Of a stretch of DNA of 64,000 nucleotides, positions 15,739 to 24,401 are shown one piece after another. Under the pieces are notes generated by a model, which was given only the letters and a program-made list of their open reading frames with translations, was not told where the DNA came from and made no database searches. Made by a program: the position numbers and the translations under genes. The first letter of the stretch is position 1. Every line of letters begins with the position of its first letter. The DNA lies in NCBI GenBank assembly GCA_040878185.1, contig JBBDMS010000015.1:1-64000 (forward strand). Reading direction: 5' to 3'. The stretch comes from JAWXBK01 sp040878185. GTDB lineage: Bacteria > Pseudomonadota > Alphaproteobacteria > Dongiales > Dongiaceae.

Positions 15739-16524
15739 ATGTCGCTGCGCGGCCTGTTCACATTCCGCGGCCAGTCCAGTTCGCGGACCGATGCCGTCAT
15801 GGCGGTCATCGCGTTCATCGGCTTTATCGGGCTGTGGTACGCGGTCGCCTTCTTCGGAATCGTGTCGCAGCGTTTCCTGCCGCTACCCACCGCCGTCCTC
15901 GCCGCGCTCGAGCGCATGATCGTCGACGGCGATTTTCTCTCCGATATCTGGATTTCGGTCCTGCGCGTATGGGCGGCGTTCCTGCTATCGGTCGTGATGG
16001 CGATCCCGCTCGGCATCTTCATGTCAAGCTATCGCATCGTCGGCACGCTGACCGAACCGATTATCGATTTCATCCGGTACCTGCCGGTTCCGGCGCTGGT
16101 GCCGCTGCTCATCATCTGGCTCGGCATCGAGGAAGCCTCGAAAATCGCCGTGCTCTGGATGGGTACGTTCTTCCAGCTCGTGCTTCTGGTCGCGGACGAC
16201 GCCAAGCGCGTGCCGCGCGAATTTGTCGAGATCGGCTACACGCTCGGCGCCAGGAACAGGCAGATCCTGCGCGACATCGTGTTGCGCGCGATGCTGCCCT
16301 CAACGGTCGACAATCTGCGCATCACGCTCGGCTGGTGCTGGACCTATCTGATCATTGCCGAGATCGTCGCGGCGAACTCGGGCATCGGCCATGCGATCTG
16401 GTCGATGCGGCGTTTCGTGAAGACGCCCGAGGTCATGGCCGGCATTCTGACTGTCGGCATTATCGGACTGGTCACCGACCAGCTCATTCGCTATGCCCAT
16501 CGACGCTTCTTCCGATATCTCTAG
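15739..16524 (+). CDS. ABC transporter permease (SsuC/TauC type)
   Basis: A 261-residue inner-membrane permease with about six hydrophobic segments. Examples are VIAFIGFIGLWYAVAFFGIV near residues 22-41 and VLRVWAAFLLSVVMAIPLGIF. The cytoplasmic coupling motif is present as EIGYTLGARNRQILRDIVL, close to the EAA-loop form of SsuC/TauC proteins. It sits between the binding-protein gene (87 bp upstream, with a hairpin) and the ATPase gene (13 bp downstream), so it makes the membrane channel of that importer. Confidence 0.88.
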   Translation: MSLRGLFTFRGQSSSRTDAVMAVIAFIGFIGLWYAVAFFGIVSQRFLPLPTAVLAALERMIVDGDFLSDIWISVLRVWAAFLLSVVMAIPLGIFMSSYRIVGTLTEPIIDFIRYLPVPALVPLLIIWLGIEEASKIAVLWMGTFFQLVLLVADDAKRVPREFVEIGYTLGARNRQILRDIVLRAMLPSTVDNLRITLGWCWTYLIIAEIVAANSGIGHAIWSMRRFVKTPEVMAGILTVGIIGLVTDQLIRYAHRRFFRYL

Positions 16525-16537
16525 GGGAACGCCAGGC

Positions 16538-17362
16538 ATGACCGGCAAAGACGCATTCATCGCCATCGACGGCATCACGAAGATCTTCGAGCCGCTCGAC
16601 CGCAAGCAGAAGGCAGTCAAGGTCATCGACGACGTCTCGATCGACATTGCCGAAGGGCAGTTCGTCGTTTTTCTGGGGCCGTCGGGCTGCGGTAAGACCA
16701 CGCTGATGCGAATGGTGGGCGGCCTCGAAACGGCGACAAGCGGCGAAATCCGCCTTGCGGGCGAGCGCGTAACAGGGCCCGACCGCCGCAAAGGCATGGT
16801 GTTTCAGGCCTACTCGTCGTTCCCCTGGCTCACGGTCTACGAGAACATCCGCTTCGGCCTCAAATACCGCGACGACGTCAACAAAGCCGAGAAGGAGCGT
16901 ATCGCGCGGCACTACATGGATCTGGTCGGGCTGACCGACTTCGCCGGTTTCTACGTGAACCGCATTTCGGGCGGCATGCGCCAGCGCGTGGCGATCGCGC
17001 GGACGCTCGCCGCGGGGCCCGACGTATTGCTGATGGACGAGCCGTTCGGCGCGCTCGATGCGCAGACGCGCGAATTTCTCCAATATCAGTTGCTCGGGAT
17101 CAATCGGAGTGAGCGCAAGACCGTCATCTTCGTGACGCACGATGTCGAAGAGGCGGTGTTCCTCGCCGACCGCATCATCATGTTCTCGGCGCGGCCGGCC
17201 ACGATCATCGAAGAAGTCCAGGTCGGCGACCATATCGCGGGCGAGCGCGCCCTCGAGACCAAGGAGACCCAGGCATTCTTCCATCTGCGCAACCATGTTC
17301 TCGAGGCGATGCGGGTGCAGGCCCGGCGCACCGAGGAACTGGAACGAACGGTTGTCGCATGA
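16538..17362 (+). CDS. ABC transporter ATP-binding protein (SsuB/TauB type)
   Basis: A 274-residue ATPase energising the importer encoded upstream. It has Walker A GPSGCGKTT at 47-55, Q-loop MVFQAYSSFPW, signature ISGGMRQRVAIAR, Walker B LLMDEPFGALD and the switch histidine in VTHDVEEAV. The MVFQ and REFLQ pattern is the nitrate/taurine/sulfonate subclass. The start at 16538 (MTGKDAF) is preferred over an upstream ATG at 16493 because GGGGA precedes it at good spacing. A short-chain dehydrogenase gene begins 34 bp after the stop. Confidence 0.9.
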   Translation: MTGKDAFIAIDGITKIFEPLDRKQKAVKVIDDVSIDIAEGQFVVFLGPSGCGKTTLMRMVGGLETATSGEIRLAGERVTGPDRRKGMVFQAYSSFPWLTVYENIRFGLKYRDDVNKAEKERIARHYMDLVGLTDFAGFYVNRISGGMRQRVAIARTLAAGPDVLLMDEPFGALDAQTREFLQYQLLGINRSERKTVIFVTHDVEEAVFLADRIIMFSARPATIIEEVQVGDHIAGERALETKETQAFFHLRNHVLEAMRVQARRTEELERTVVA

Positions 17363-17396
17363 CGCCGGCGGCCGAGCGCAACCCCCGATCACACCC

Positions 17397-18152
17397 ATGA
17401 CCGGCCTCCTTCAGGGAAAGCGGGCGCTAATCACCGGCGCCGGCAGCGGCATCGGCCGCGCCATCGCCGAGGCTTATGCCGCCGAGGGCGCGAAAGTCTG
17501 TCTCGCCTATTACCCGCCCGATGCCCCGCCGAACGATGCAGTCCAGCGGATCGGCGCGGCGGGCGGCGACGGATTTGCATTGCCCGCCGACGTCGCCGAC
17601 GAGGCGCAGGTCGCCGGCCTGTTCGCCGCCGCGATTCCGAAACTGGGCGGGCTCGATATTCTCGTGAATGCCGCCGGCATCATGGACGAAGAGGCGCTCA
17701 CCGATCACGACACGGCGGTTTTCGATCGCACGATCGCGGTCAACCTGCGCGGCACGTTCCTGGTCGGACGTGCCGGCATCGCCGCCATGCGGCAGGGAAG
17801 TGGTGAAGGCCGGATCATCAATTTCGCGTCTGACCTCGGCTATCTGGGCCGTGCGAATTTCTCGGCCTATTGCGCGTCGAAGGGTGCCGTCCTCGCCCTC
17901 ACCCGATCCTGGGCGCGTGAGCTTGCGCCGGCCATCCTGGTCAACGCGATCGCGCCCGGGCCGATCGAGACTCCGATGCTGCGCCGCTCGCTCTCGAATC
18001 CGGATGTGCTGGAACAGGAACTCGACAGTCCGATGGCACGGATCGGCGACGTGAGCGAAGTCGCGGCCAGCGCGGTCTTTCTCGCGGGCGCCGGCGCTTC
18101 GTTCATGACCGGTCAGACGCTCAACCCCAATGGCGGCAGCGTGATGCCTTGA
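17397..18152 (+). CDS. Short-chain dehydrogenase/reductase
   Basis: A 251-residue classical SDR oxidoreductase. The cofactor loop is TGAGSGIG near residues 12-19. NAAG is present, the catalytic serine is in the NFAS segment and the catalytic pair is YCASK (Tyr and Lys). The proline-rich IAPGPIETPM and the C-terminal GQTLNPNGGSVMP are usual. It is last in the SsuABC-like operon, so it may act on the imported compound, but the substrate cannot be read from the sequence. Its stop is 3 bp from the convergent corA stop. Confidence 0.87.
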   Translation: MTGLLQGKRALITGAGSGIGRAIAEAYAAEGAKVCLAYYPPDAPPNDAVQRIGAAGGDGFALPADVADEAQVAGLFAAAIPKLGGLDILVNAAGIMDEEALTDHDTAVFDRTIAVNLRGTFLVGRAGIAAMRQGSGEGRIINFASDLGYLGRANFSAYCASKGAVLALTRSWARELAPAILVNAIAPGPIETPMLRRSLSNPDVLEQELDSPMARIGDVSEVAASAVFLAGAGASFMTGQTLNPNGGSVMP

Positions 18153-18155
18153 GGC

Positions 18156-19139
18156 TCAGAGCCAACTGCGCCATTTGAAGATCCAGTAACAGCCGATGCT
18201 CGAGGCGATCATCAGCACGAGCGCCAGGGGATAACCGAGAATCCAGTCGAGCTCGGGCATGTATATGAAATTCATCCCGTAAACCGACGCGACGATGGTC
18301 GGCGGCAGGAACAGGACGGCGGCGACCGAAAACACCTTGATGATCCCGTTCTGCCGCACGCTGATCAGGCCCAGCGTGGCCTCGAGCAGGAACGTCACTT
18401 CCTGGTTTATCTGTGCGTCGTAATCCGACAGCGATCGGATATCGCGACCCAGCGTCTCGAGGCGCCCCATCGTTTCGGGATGCGCCCAGGATTGCGTCTG
18501 CTGGCGAAGATAGGGTGTCATTCGCGCGATCGTGAGCAGGCTGTCGCGAACCATCGAATCAAGACGATTTGCACGCCCCAGCCGCTTCAGCACGACGGAG
18601 AATTCCCGTTCGGTGAGGCCGTTGCGATCGCGCTTGCGGCCGCTGTCGCCGAAGATACGCCGGCCGATCGCATCCAGTTCGCGATCGACCCGCTGCATGA
18701 GATCGGCGAGCCGGTCGACGATCGTCTCGGCCAGCGCGACCGTCACCAGATCGCTGGTCATCGGCGAGCCCGCTTCCTTGGTGCATCGCGCGGCGAACGT
18801 CTGGAAAGGTCGCGGATCGGCATGGCGCAACGTGATCAGCCGCTCTTTGTTGAGGATGAACGTCGCTTCGGCGGTGCTGGGATCGGTGCTTTCGGCAGCG
18901 ATCGGAATAAGCACCGTCATGTGTAATTTGCCGTTGTCCAGAAAGAGGCGGCTCGATTCCTCGATCTCGCTCATCTCTTCCGCGCTCGGCAGAGCGAGAC
19001 CGCAGGTCTGTTCGAGGGCTGCGCGCTCTTCGGGGGTCGGATCGAGCGCATCGACCCAGATGGCCTCCGCCGGCACCATCGAATCGACGACGGGAAGTTC
19101 GACCAGTCGGTCGCCGTGGGAGCCATACGCACGGAGCAT
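18156..19139 (-). CDS. corA: CorA-family magnesium/divalent cation channel
   Basis: A 327-residue CorA-type transporter of the inner membrane. The N-terminal two thirds form the cytoplasmic funnel, including a long helical stretch. Two C-terminal transmembrane segments follow, with the pore signature YGMNF between them (VAAVLFLPPTIVASVYGMNF). The end is basic (FKWRSWL), as expected. The start has a consensus AGGAGG ribosome site 8-13 bases upstream. It is a single-gene unit, convergent with the SDR and divergent from the desaturase gene. Confidence 0.92.
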   Translation of the reverse strand: MLRAYGSHGDRLVELPVVDSMVPAEAIWVDALDPTPEERAALEQTCGLALPSAEEMSEIEESSRLFLDNGKLHMTVLIPIAAESTDPSTAEATFILNKERLITLRHADPRPFQTFAARCTKEAGSPMTSDLVTVALAETIVDRLADLMQRVDRELDAIGRRIFGDSGRKRDRNGLTEREFSVVLKRLGRANRLDSMVRDSLLTIARMTPYLRQQTQSWAHPETMGRLETLGRDIRSLSDYDAQINQEVTFLLEATLGLISVRQNGIIKVFSVAAVLFLPPTIVASVYGMNFIYMPELDWILGYPLALVLMIASSIGCYWIFKWRSWL

Positions 19140-19366
19140 GAGCCCGCGCCTCCTTGTGATGGATCAATCCGGAATGCCGGGGCCATGCTAGCCCGCGCTC
19201 TGCCCCGGCGGAAGAAGGGTACGGCCACGGGTGTGCAGGACACAGTGCCGCAACAAAGGGCGCGCTACCCTTGTCCCTAGCCGCGACCGGACCACATTTA
19301 TGCCTGCGGACCCGCCCCGCCCCGGTGAGGAACGCAAGACAGGACAGGTCGACGGGAGTTGTAAGG

Positions 19367-20449
19367 ATGAGCAGGTTCGGGCCGGGCGAGACGAGCGAAT
19401 TCGCCGTCAACGAGGCGCGATTGATTGCCGCGGATTTGTTCCGCCACAAGCCCATCCTCTATTGGATCGATTTCGCGATCTCTTATTCGATCGCCGTCGG
19501 CGCCACGATCGTCTATTTCGCCGAGCCGAATTTCAGCTGGCTGCAGATCGCAATGTGGTTCGTCGCCGGCTTTGCGATCTTCCGGACCGGCGTTTTCATC
19601 CACGAGATCGTCCACATGCCCGCGCGGCACATGACCGGCTTCAAAGTCGCGTGGAACGTGCTGTTCGGCCTGCCGATGCTGACGCCGAGCTTTATGTATT
19701 CCAACCACCGCGACCATCACAACCGGCGCCATTACGGCACGGCCAAAGACGGTGAATACCTGCCGATGGGCATCGAAGGGCGCGACATCATTCTGCGCTA
19801 TCTGTTGCAGATTCTCCTGCTGCCGGCCTTCGCGATGTTCCGGTTCTTCGTCCTGACGCCATTGACGATTGTGGCACCGCCGCTGCGGCGCTGGGTGCTG
19901 GAGCGTGCATCCTCCTATGTCTGTAACCCGGATTACCGGCGCGAGCTGCCGCCGAATGAGGACCGGAGTTGGTGGCTTCCGGCAGAGATCGGCTGTTTCC
20001 TGTTGATGATCGTGCTGATCGTCGGCATCGCGACGACGGCGCTGCATTGGTGGATCATTGCCGAGATCTACCTGCTCGGTATGCTCGGCGTCGGCCTCAA
20101 CTGGTTCCGGAATCTGCTGGCGCACCGCTATTGCAATCACGGCGGCGAGCTGACCCATGCGCAGCAACTGCTCGATACGATCACGATCGGCGGACGCTCG
20201 CCGCTGATCCCGCTGCTGTTTCCGGTCGGAATGCGCTACCACGCGCTGCATCACCTCTTCCCGGCAATTCCCTATCACAATCTGGGCGAGGGGCATCGGC
20301 GGCTGATGGCGCAACTGCCGGCGGGTTCGTCCTATCGCAAGACGGTGAGCCCGGGCCTGTGGGCGGTCCTGAGCGAACTATGGCGCCGGCCGAAATCGGA
20401 GCAGGAACTCGCCTATCTCCGGCCGCGCATCGACAGCCGCGCGGCGTAG
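19367..20449 (+). CDS. Membrane fatty-acid desaturase-like protein
   Basis: A 360-residue integral-membrane di-iron enzyme of the fatty acid desaturase/hydroxylase superfamily. The three histidine boxes are present: HEIVH at 79-83, SNHRDHH at 112-118 with RRH following, and HALHH at 292-296. The additional histidines of LAHRYCNH lie at 253 and 258. Hydrophobic segments surround them. The start at 19367 (MSRFGPG) is supported by GGGAG and AAGG before it. It could desaturate or hydroxylate a lipid or carotenoid-like substrate. No reductase partner is adjacent. Confidence 0.85.
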   Translation: MSRFGPGETSEFAVNEARLIAADLFRHKPILYWIDFAISYSIAVGATIVYFAEPNFSWLQIAMWFVAGFAIFRTGVFIHEIVHMPARHMTGFKVAWNVLFGLPMLTPSFMYSNHRDHHNRRHYGTAKDGEYLPMGIEGRDIILRYLLQILLLPAFAMFRFFVLTPLTIVAPPLRRWVLERASSYVCNPDYRRELPPNEDRSWWLPAEIGCFLLMIVLIVGIATTALHWWIIAEIYLLGMLGVGLNWFRNLLAHRYCNHGGELTHAQQLLDTITIGGRSPLIPLLFPVGMRYHALHHLFPAIPYHNLGEGHRRLMAQLPAGSSYRKTVSPGLWAVLSELWRRPKSEQELAYLRPRIDSRAA

Positions 20450-20467
20450 CGCAAACGATCCGGGAAT

Positions 20468-20935
20468 TCAGAGGACGATTTGTCGCCCGGTCCCGTCCGG
20501 CGTCGGCAGATCGCCCTGCGCGTCGACCATCTCCTCGATCAACCTTCGCACCTCCGCCGCAATCGGTCCGACCGTGCCCGCCTTGCCGTCGTAAAACAGC
20601 CACATCGATTCCAGCGTCGCGACTTCGGGGCCGTCGTCGCCCAGACTCATGCAATACCAGAGATGCAGTTTCTTCTCGCGAACACCGAGGATCTGCAGGC
20701 GTACCGTCAGATTGTCGCCAACCTTCACTTCCTTGAGAAAGCGGATGTGCGATTCGACGGTAAAGAAGGTGAACTTAGTCGACTTGATGTAGTCCGGCGT
20801 GACCCCGATCATTGCCATCAGCTCGTCGCCCGCATGCGAAAATACCACCGGGTAATATCCCTCGTTCATGTGGCCGTTATAGTCGATCCACTCCTTCAGA
20901 ACCGTCTCGCGGTGGATGATCGGCATTGTGCTCAT
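20468..20935 (-). CDS. Hotdog-fold acyl-CoA thioesterase, betainyl/carnitinyl-CoA type
   Basis: A 155-residue hotdog thioesterase. The active-site motif is EWIDYNGHMNEGYY (Asp18, His22, Glu25 region), as in 4-hydroxybenzoyl-CoA-type enzymes. Both this motif and the C-terminal LPTPDGTG recur in the thioesterase domain fused to carnitine dehydrogenase (22908-24389), so the two are homologues in one pathway. It probably hydrolyses betainyl-CoA or carnitinyl-CoA, matching the CdhB role in Pseudomonas. It is the last gene of the carnitine operon, 4 bp after the CaiD gene. The start at 20935 is chosen by the MSTMP beginning; the longer frame is unsupported. Confidence 0.85.
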   Translation of the reverse strand: MSTMPIIHRETVLKEWIDYNGHMNEGYYPVVFSHAGDELMAMIGVTPDYIKSTKFTFFTVESHIRFLKEVKVGDNLTVRLQILGVREKKLHLWYCMSLGDDGPEVATLESMWLFYDGKAGTVGPIAAEVRRLIEEMVDAQGDLPTPDGTGRQIVL

Positions 20936-20939
20936 CCTG

Positions 20940-21722
20940 CTACCTTCCCTTCCAAACCGGATCGCGCTTCTCCGCGAATGCGCGCGGTCCCTCGATGGCA
21001 TCTTCCGACTGGCGCATCTTCTCGTAATTGACGATCTTGCGCGCAGTAATCAGTCCATAACCTTCGGCAATGCTCCTGCCCTCGCAGGCGCGAACGGTCT
21101 CCTTGGTTCCGGCAACCGCGAGCGGCGCGCCGCGTACGATCTCGCGGGCGATCTCGTGCGCCCGATCGAGCAGCTTCCCCGGGGCCACCACATCGTTGAC
21201 GAGGCCCCATTCGTGCGCCTCGGCGGCAGCCATGCGCCGGCCGGTCAGCATCAGTTCCATCGCGATAGCGCGCGGCATCATGGTCGGCAGCCGGATGCAG
21301 GCCGAATTCGCGATAACGCCGACCCGGGTTTCCGGCAGCGCAAACACCGCGGTTTCCGATGCGACCATCATGTCGGCCGCGAGCGCGATCTCGAACCCGC
21401 CGCCGATCGCCATGCCGTTGATGGCCGCGATCAGCGGCTTGTTGAGATCGGGAAGCTGCGTGATCCCGCCGAACCCGCCGACGCCGTAATCCTCGTCCGC
21501 CTCAAGCCCTTCGGCCGCCGATTTCAGGTCCCAGCCCGCGGAAAAGAAACGATCGCCGCCGCCGGTCAGGATCGCAACGCGGAGCGCCGGATCGTCGCGG
21601 AACGCGGCAAACACCTCACCGAGGCGACGGCTGGTCGGGGAATCGATCGCATTGGCCTTGGGCCGATCGAGCGTGACCAGCAGCACGCCATCTTTTGTCT
21701 CGGTTTTGACCGCTTCGCTCAT
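20940..21722 (-). CDS. caiD: Crotonobetainyl-CoA hydratase (CaiD)
   Basis: A 260-residue crotonase-family enzyme adding water to crotonobetainyl-CoA to give L-carnitinyl-CoA. It aligns along its whole length with E. coli CaiD (261 residues): RPKANAID near the N-terminus, FFSAGWDLK for the oxyanion region, GGFEIALAADM, and the hallmark C-terminus SEDAIEGP..FAEKRDPVWKGR. The start at 21722 (MSEAVKTE) matches CaiD. The acyl-CoA dehydrogenase gene ends 13 bp upstream. A second CaiD-like gene is present at 26330. Confidence 0.88.
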   Translation of the reverse strand: MSEAVKTETKDGVLLVTLDRPKANAIDSPTSRRLGEVFAAFRDDPALRVAILTGGGDRFFSAGWDLKSAAEGLEADEDYGVGGFGGITQLPDLNKPLIAAINGMAIGGGFEIALAADMMVASETAVFALPETRVGVIANSACIRLPTMMPRAIAMELMLTGRRMAAAEAHEWGLVNDVVAPGKLLDRAHEIAREIVRGAPLAVAGTKETVRACEGRSIAEGYGLITARKIVNYEKMRQSEDAIEGPRAFAEKRDPVWKGR

Positions 21723-21735
21723 GGTCCGCCCTCGC

Positions 21736-22896
21736 TCAGTTCTCGTGCGGCCGCAACAGCGCGCGCGATATGATATGCCGCTGGATCTCGCTGGTACCGT
21801 CCCAGATCCGCTCGACGCGGGCATCGCGCCAGAGCTTTTCGACGCCGACCTCTTCCATAAGCCCCATGCCCCCGAAGATCTGCACCGCGTTATCGGTCAC
21901 GCGCGCGAGCATCTCGGTCGCGTACAGTTTGGCCATGGCATAGTCCTGATCCTGGGCAATGCCGCGATCCGTCTTCCAGGCGGCATGGAGCGCGAGCATC
22001 TCCGCAGCGGCAATCTCGGTCGCCATGTCGGCAAGCTTGAACGAGACGCCCTGAAACTTGCCGATCGTCTGGCCGAACTGCTTGCGCGTGGCGGCCCATT
22101 CGATCGCGAGCCGCATCGCCCGCTGCGCGCGGCCGATGCATTGCGCAGCGACGGTGAGGCGGGTCGCGCCCAGCCACAGATTGGCGACATCGAAGCCCTT
22201 ATGCTCCTCGCCGAGCACATTGCGAGCCGGCACGCGCGCATCGGAAAAACTCAGCGTGCAGTGATGAAAGCCGCGATGCGACACCGATATCGAGCCGCGC
22301 CTTACGTCGAGGCCCGGCGTATCCTTGTCGACCAGAAACGACGTGATCTTCTTCTTGCTGCCCTTAGCGGTCTGCTCTTCGCCGGTGGCGGCGAACAACA
22401 CGATGTAATCGGCGACATCGGCATAGGAGATGAAATGCTTGGTGCCGTTGACGACATAGTGATCGCCGTCGCGCACCGCCCGCGTCTTCATGCCGCGCAG
22501 ATCGGACCCGGCATCCGGCTCGGTCATGGCGAGGCATTCGACGCGCTCGCCCCGGATCGTCGGTTTCAGGTAGCGCTCGGTCTGCTCGGCGTTGCAGGCA
22601 CGCAGGATGTTCGAGGGCCGCGCCACGGCATATTGCAGCGCATAGGATGTCCGGCCCAGTTCGCGCTCGAGCAAGGTGAGGCTCACATGATCGAGGCCGG
22701 CGCCGCCGAGTTCTTCCGGCATGTTCGCCGCATAGAAGCCGGCGGCGATCGCCTTGTCGCGGATGGCGCGGACGAGCTCGGGGCGGACTTCGCCCTCGCG
22801 CTCCACCTCGTCCTCATGAGGCATGAGTTCCTTCTCGACGAAGGCACGCGCCGCATCGACGATCATTTCCTGCTCGGGCGAGAGCGCGAAGTCCAT
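21736..22896 (-). CDS. Acyl-CoA dehydrogenase in the carnitine operon
   Basis: A 386-residue FAD-dependent acyl-CoA dehydrogenase. It has TEPDAGSDLRGMKTRA (flavin/substrate motif), QFGQTIGKFQ and the C-terminal block RVERIWDGTSEIQR. At the position of the usual catalytic glutamate (YEGTS) it carries aspartate, Asp366, and helix G shows ATRL where isovaleryl-type enzymes have LERL. The base is therefore either the aspartate or elsewhere. By context it may interconvert gamma-butyrobetainyl-CoA and crotonobetainyl-CoA (CaiA role), but it is not closely CaiA-like in sequence. The carnitine dehydrogenase stop is 12 bp upstream. Confidence 0.85.
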   Translation of the reverse strand: MDFALSPEQEMIVDAARAFVEKELMPHEDEVEREGEVRPELVRAIRDKAIAAGFYAANMPEELGGAGLDHVSLTLLERELGRTSYALQYAVARPSNILRACNAEQTERYLKPTIRGERVECLAMTEPDAGSDLRGMKTRAVRDGDHYVVNGTKHFISYADVADYIVLFAATGEEQTAKGSKKKITSFLVDKDTPGLDVRRGSISVSHRGFHHCTLSFSDARVPARNVLGEEHKGFDVANLWLGATRLTVAAQCIGRAQRAMRLAIEWAATRKQFGQTIGKFQGVSFKLADMATEIAAAEMLALHAAWKTDRGIAQDQDYAMAKLYATEMLARVTDNAVQIFGGMGLMEEVGVEKLWRDARVERIWDGTSEIQRHIISRALLRPHEN

Positions 22897-22907
22897 ATTA
22901 AGCGCCC

Positions 22908-24389
22908 TTAGCGCTTGATGCCGATCTTGTGGCCGGTGCCATCCGGCGTCGGCAGGCTCTTGTGCGCGGCCATCACCGCATCGACCGCCTGCTGCACGTC
23001 CGCGGGCATCATGGAGGCCCGCTGGGCCTTCATGTCGACATGAAGGAGCATCTGCTCGGTCGTTGCCAGCAGCTCGCCGGTCCGGCCGTGATGCATCCAG
23101 TTGAAGATGTGCAGGCGCTTCGAATCGCAGTCGAGCAACTGTGTCGTGTACTTGAGCGGTTCGCCACCGCCGACTTCATGATGATAGTTGACGTGACTCT
23201 CGACCGTGTAAAAGGACTTGCCCGATGCGCGATAGTCGTCGTCGACACCGATATAGCGGAACAACGCGTCGGTCGCGTCGCCAAAGGCCCAGAGATAGAA
23301 ACTCTCGCTCATATGGCCGTTATAATCGAGCCAGTTCATCTCGACCGTGCCCTCATAGACTGCGAATGGGGTCGGCACGGTATCGCCCTGCTTCCAGCGC
23401 GAGAGCTTGCGGGACTGGTAGCGGCGCGCTTCGTCCTCGATCAGTACATTGCCGGCGCCCTGTTTGTGCTGCTTCAGCGCCTGCATGACCGCGATCAGAC
23501 AATCGTCGCGCACGCGTTCCAGTTCCTTGATCGAACGGCCGGCTGCCTGTGCTTCGGTGCCGCTCGCCATCCGGTCGATCAGTTCGGGTGTCAGGGTCGG
23601 CGCCTTCAGCTTGGTCCAGGGCAGTTCGAGTGCCGGGCCGAAATGTTCCAGCATGTGCCGCATGCCACCTTCGCCGCCGGCAAGGTGGAAGATCAGGTTG
23701 GTGCCCCATATCGACCAGCGGAGGCCGGGCCCGTAAGCGATCGCCGCATCGAGCTCTTCGGTCGTTGCGACCCCGTCATTGACGAGATGCAACACCTCGC
23801 GCCAGAGCGCCTCCTGCAGTCGGTCGGACAGATACCCCTCGATCTCCTTGCGGACATGCAGCGGGTACATGCCGATGGCGCGGTAGAAATCCGCGGCCGT
23901 CGTGATCGTCTCGGGTGCAGTCTTCTTGCCGCCGACCAGTTCCACGAGTGGCAGCAGATAGACCGGGTTGAACGGGTGGCCGATCAGCGTGCGCTCGGGA
24001 TTCTTGCATTCGCGCTGAATATCGGTCGGCAACAGACCGGACGACGAAGACGCGATCAGCACGTCGGGCCGACAGGCCTCGGCGATCTGGTTGAACAGTT
24101 TGCGCTTCAGATCTTCGCGATCGGGCGCGTTTTCCTGAATGAAATCCGCATCGGCCACGCATTGCTCGAGCGTCGGGACGAAGGTGAGTTTGTCTTGCGA
24201 CGCATTCGGCGCCATGCCGAGCTTGGCCATCGCCGGCCAGGCATTGGCGACATTGGCGCGCATCTGCGCCTCGGCGCCCTTGCCCGGGTCCCATGCGACG
24301 ACCTCGATGCCGCGCGCGAGGCAGCGCGCCGCCCAACCACTGCCAATGACGCCGCTGCCGACAACAGCGACCTTGCGAATGCTTGCCAT
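22908..24389 (-). CDS. lcdH: L-carnitine dehydrogenase fused to thioesterase domain
   Basis: A 493-residue bifunctional protein. Residues 1-320 are an L-carnitine 3-dehydrogenase of the 3-hydroxyacyl-CoA dehydrogenase family, with GSGVIGSG at 11-18, the SSSSG segment at 114-118, catalytic-type GHPFNP at 137-142 (His138) and the C-terminal ELDAAIAYGPGLRW block. It oxidises L-carnitine to 3-dehydrocarnitine with NAD+. Residues 345-490 are a hotdog thioesterase (MNWLDYNGHMSE) ending LPTPDGTG. The same fusion is known in rhizobial carnitine dehydrogenases, whereas Pseudomonas keeps CdhA and CdhB separate. The product is cleaved by the BKACE encoded 12 bp upstream. Confidence 0.92.
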   Translation of the reverse strand: MASIRKVAVVGSGVIGSGWAARCLARGIEVVAWDPGKGAEAQMRANVANAWPAMAKLGMAPNASQDKLTFVPTLEQCVADADFIQENAPDREDLKRKLFNQIAEACRPDVLIASSSSGLLPTDIQRECKNPERTLIGHPFNPVYLLPLVELVGGKKTAPETITTAADFYRAIGMYPLHVRKEIEGYLSDRLQEALWREVLHLVNDGVATTEELDAAIAYGPGLRWSIWGTNLIFHLAGGEGGMRHMLEHFGPALELPWTKLKAPTLTPELIDRMASGTEAQAAGRSIKELERVRDDCLIAVMQALKQHKQGAGNVLIEDEARRYQSRKLSRWKQGDTVPTPFAVYEGTVEMNWLDYNGHMSESFYLWAFGDATDALFRYIGVDDDYRASGKSFYTVESHVNYHHEVGGGEPLKYTTQLLDCDSKRLHIFNWMHHGRTGELLATTEQMLLHVDMKAQRASMMPADVQQAVDAVMAAHKSLPTPDGTGHKIGIKR

Positions 24390-24401
24390 GAACGGATCCC
24401 G

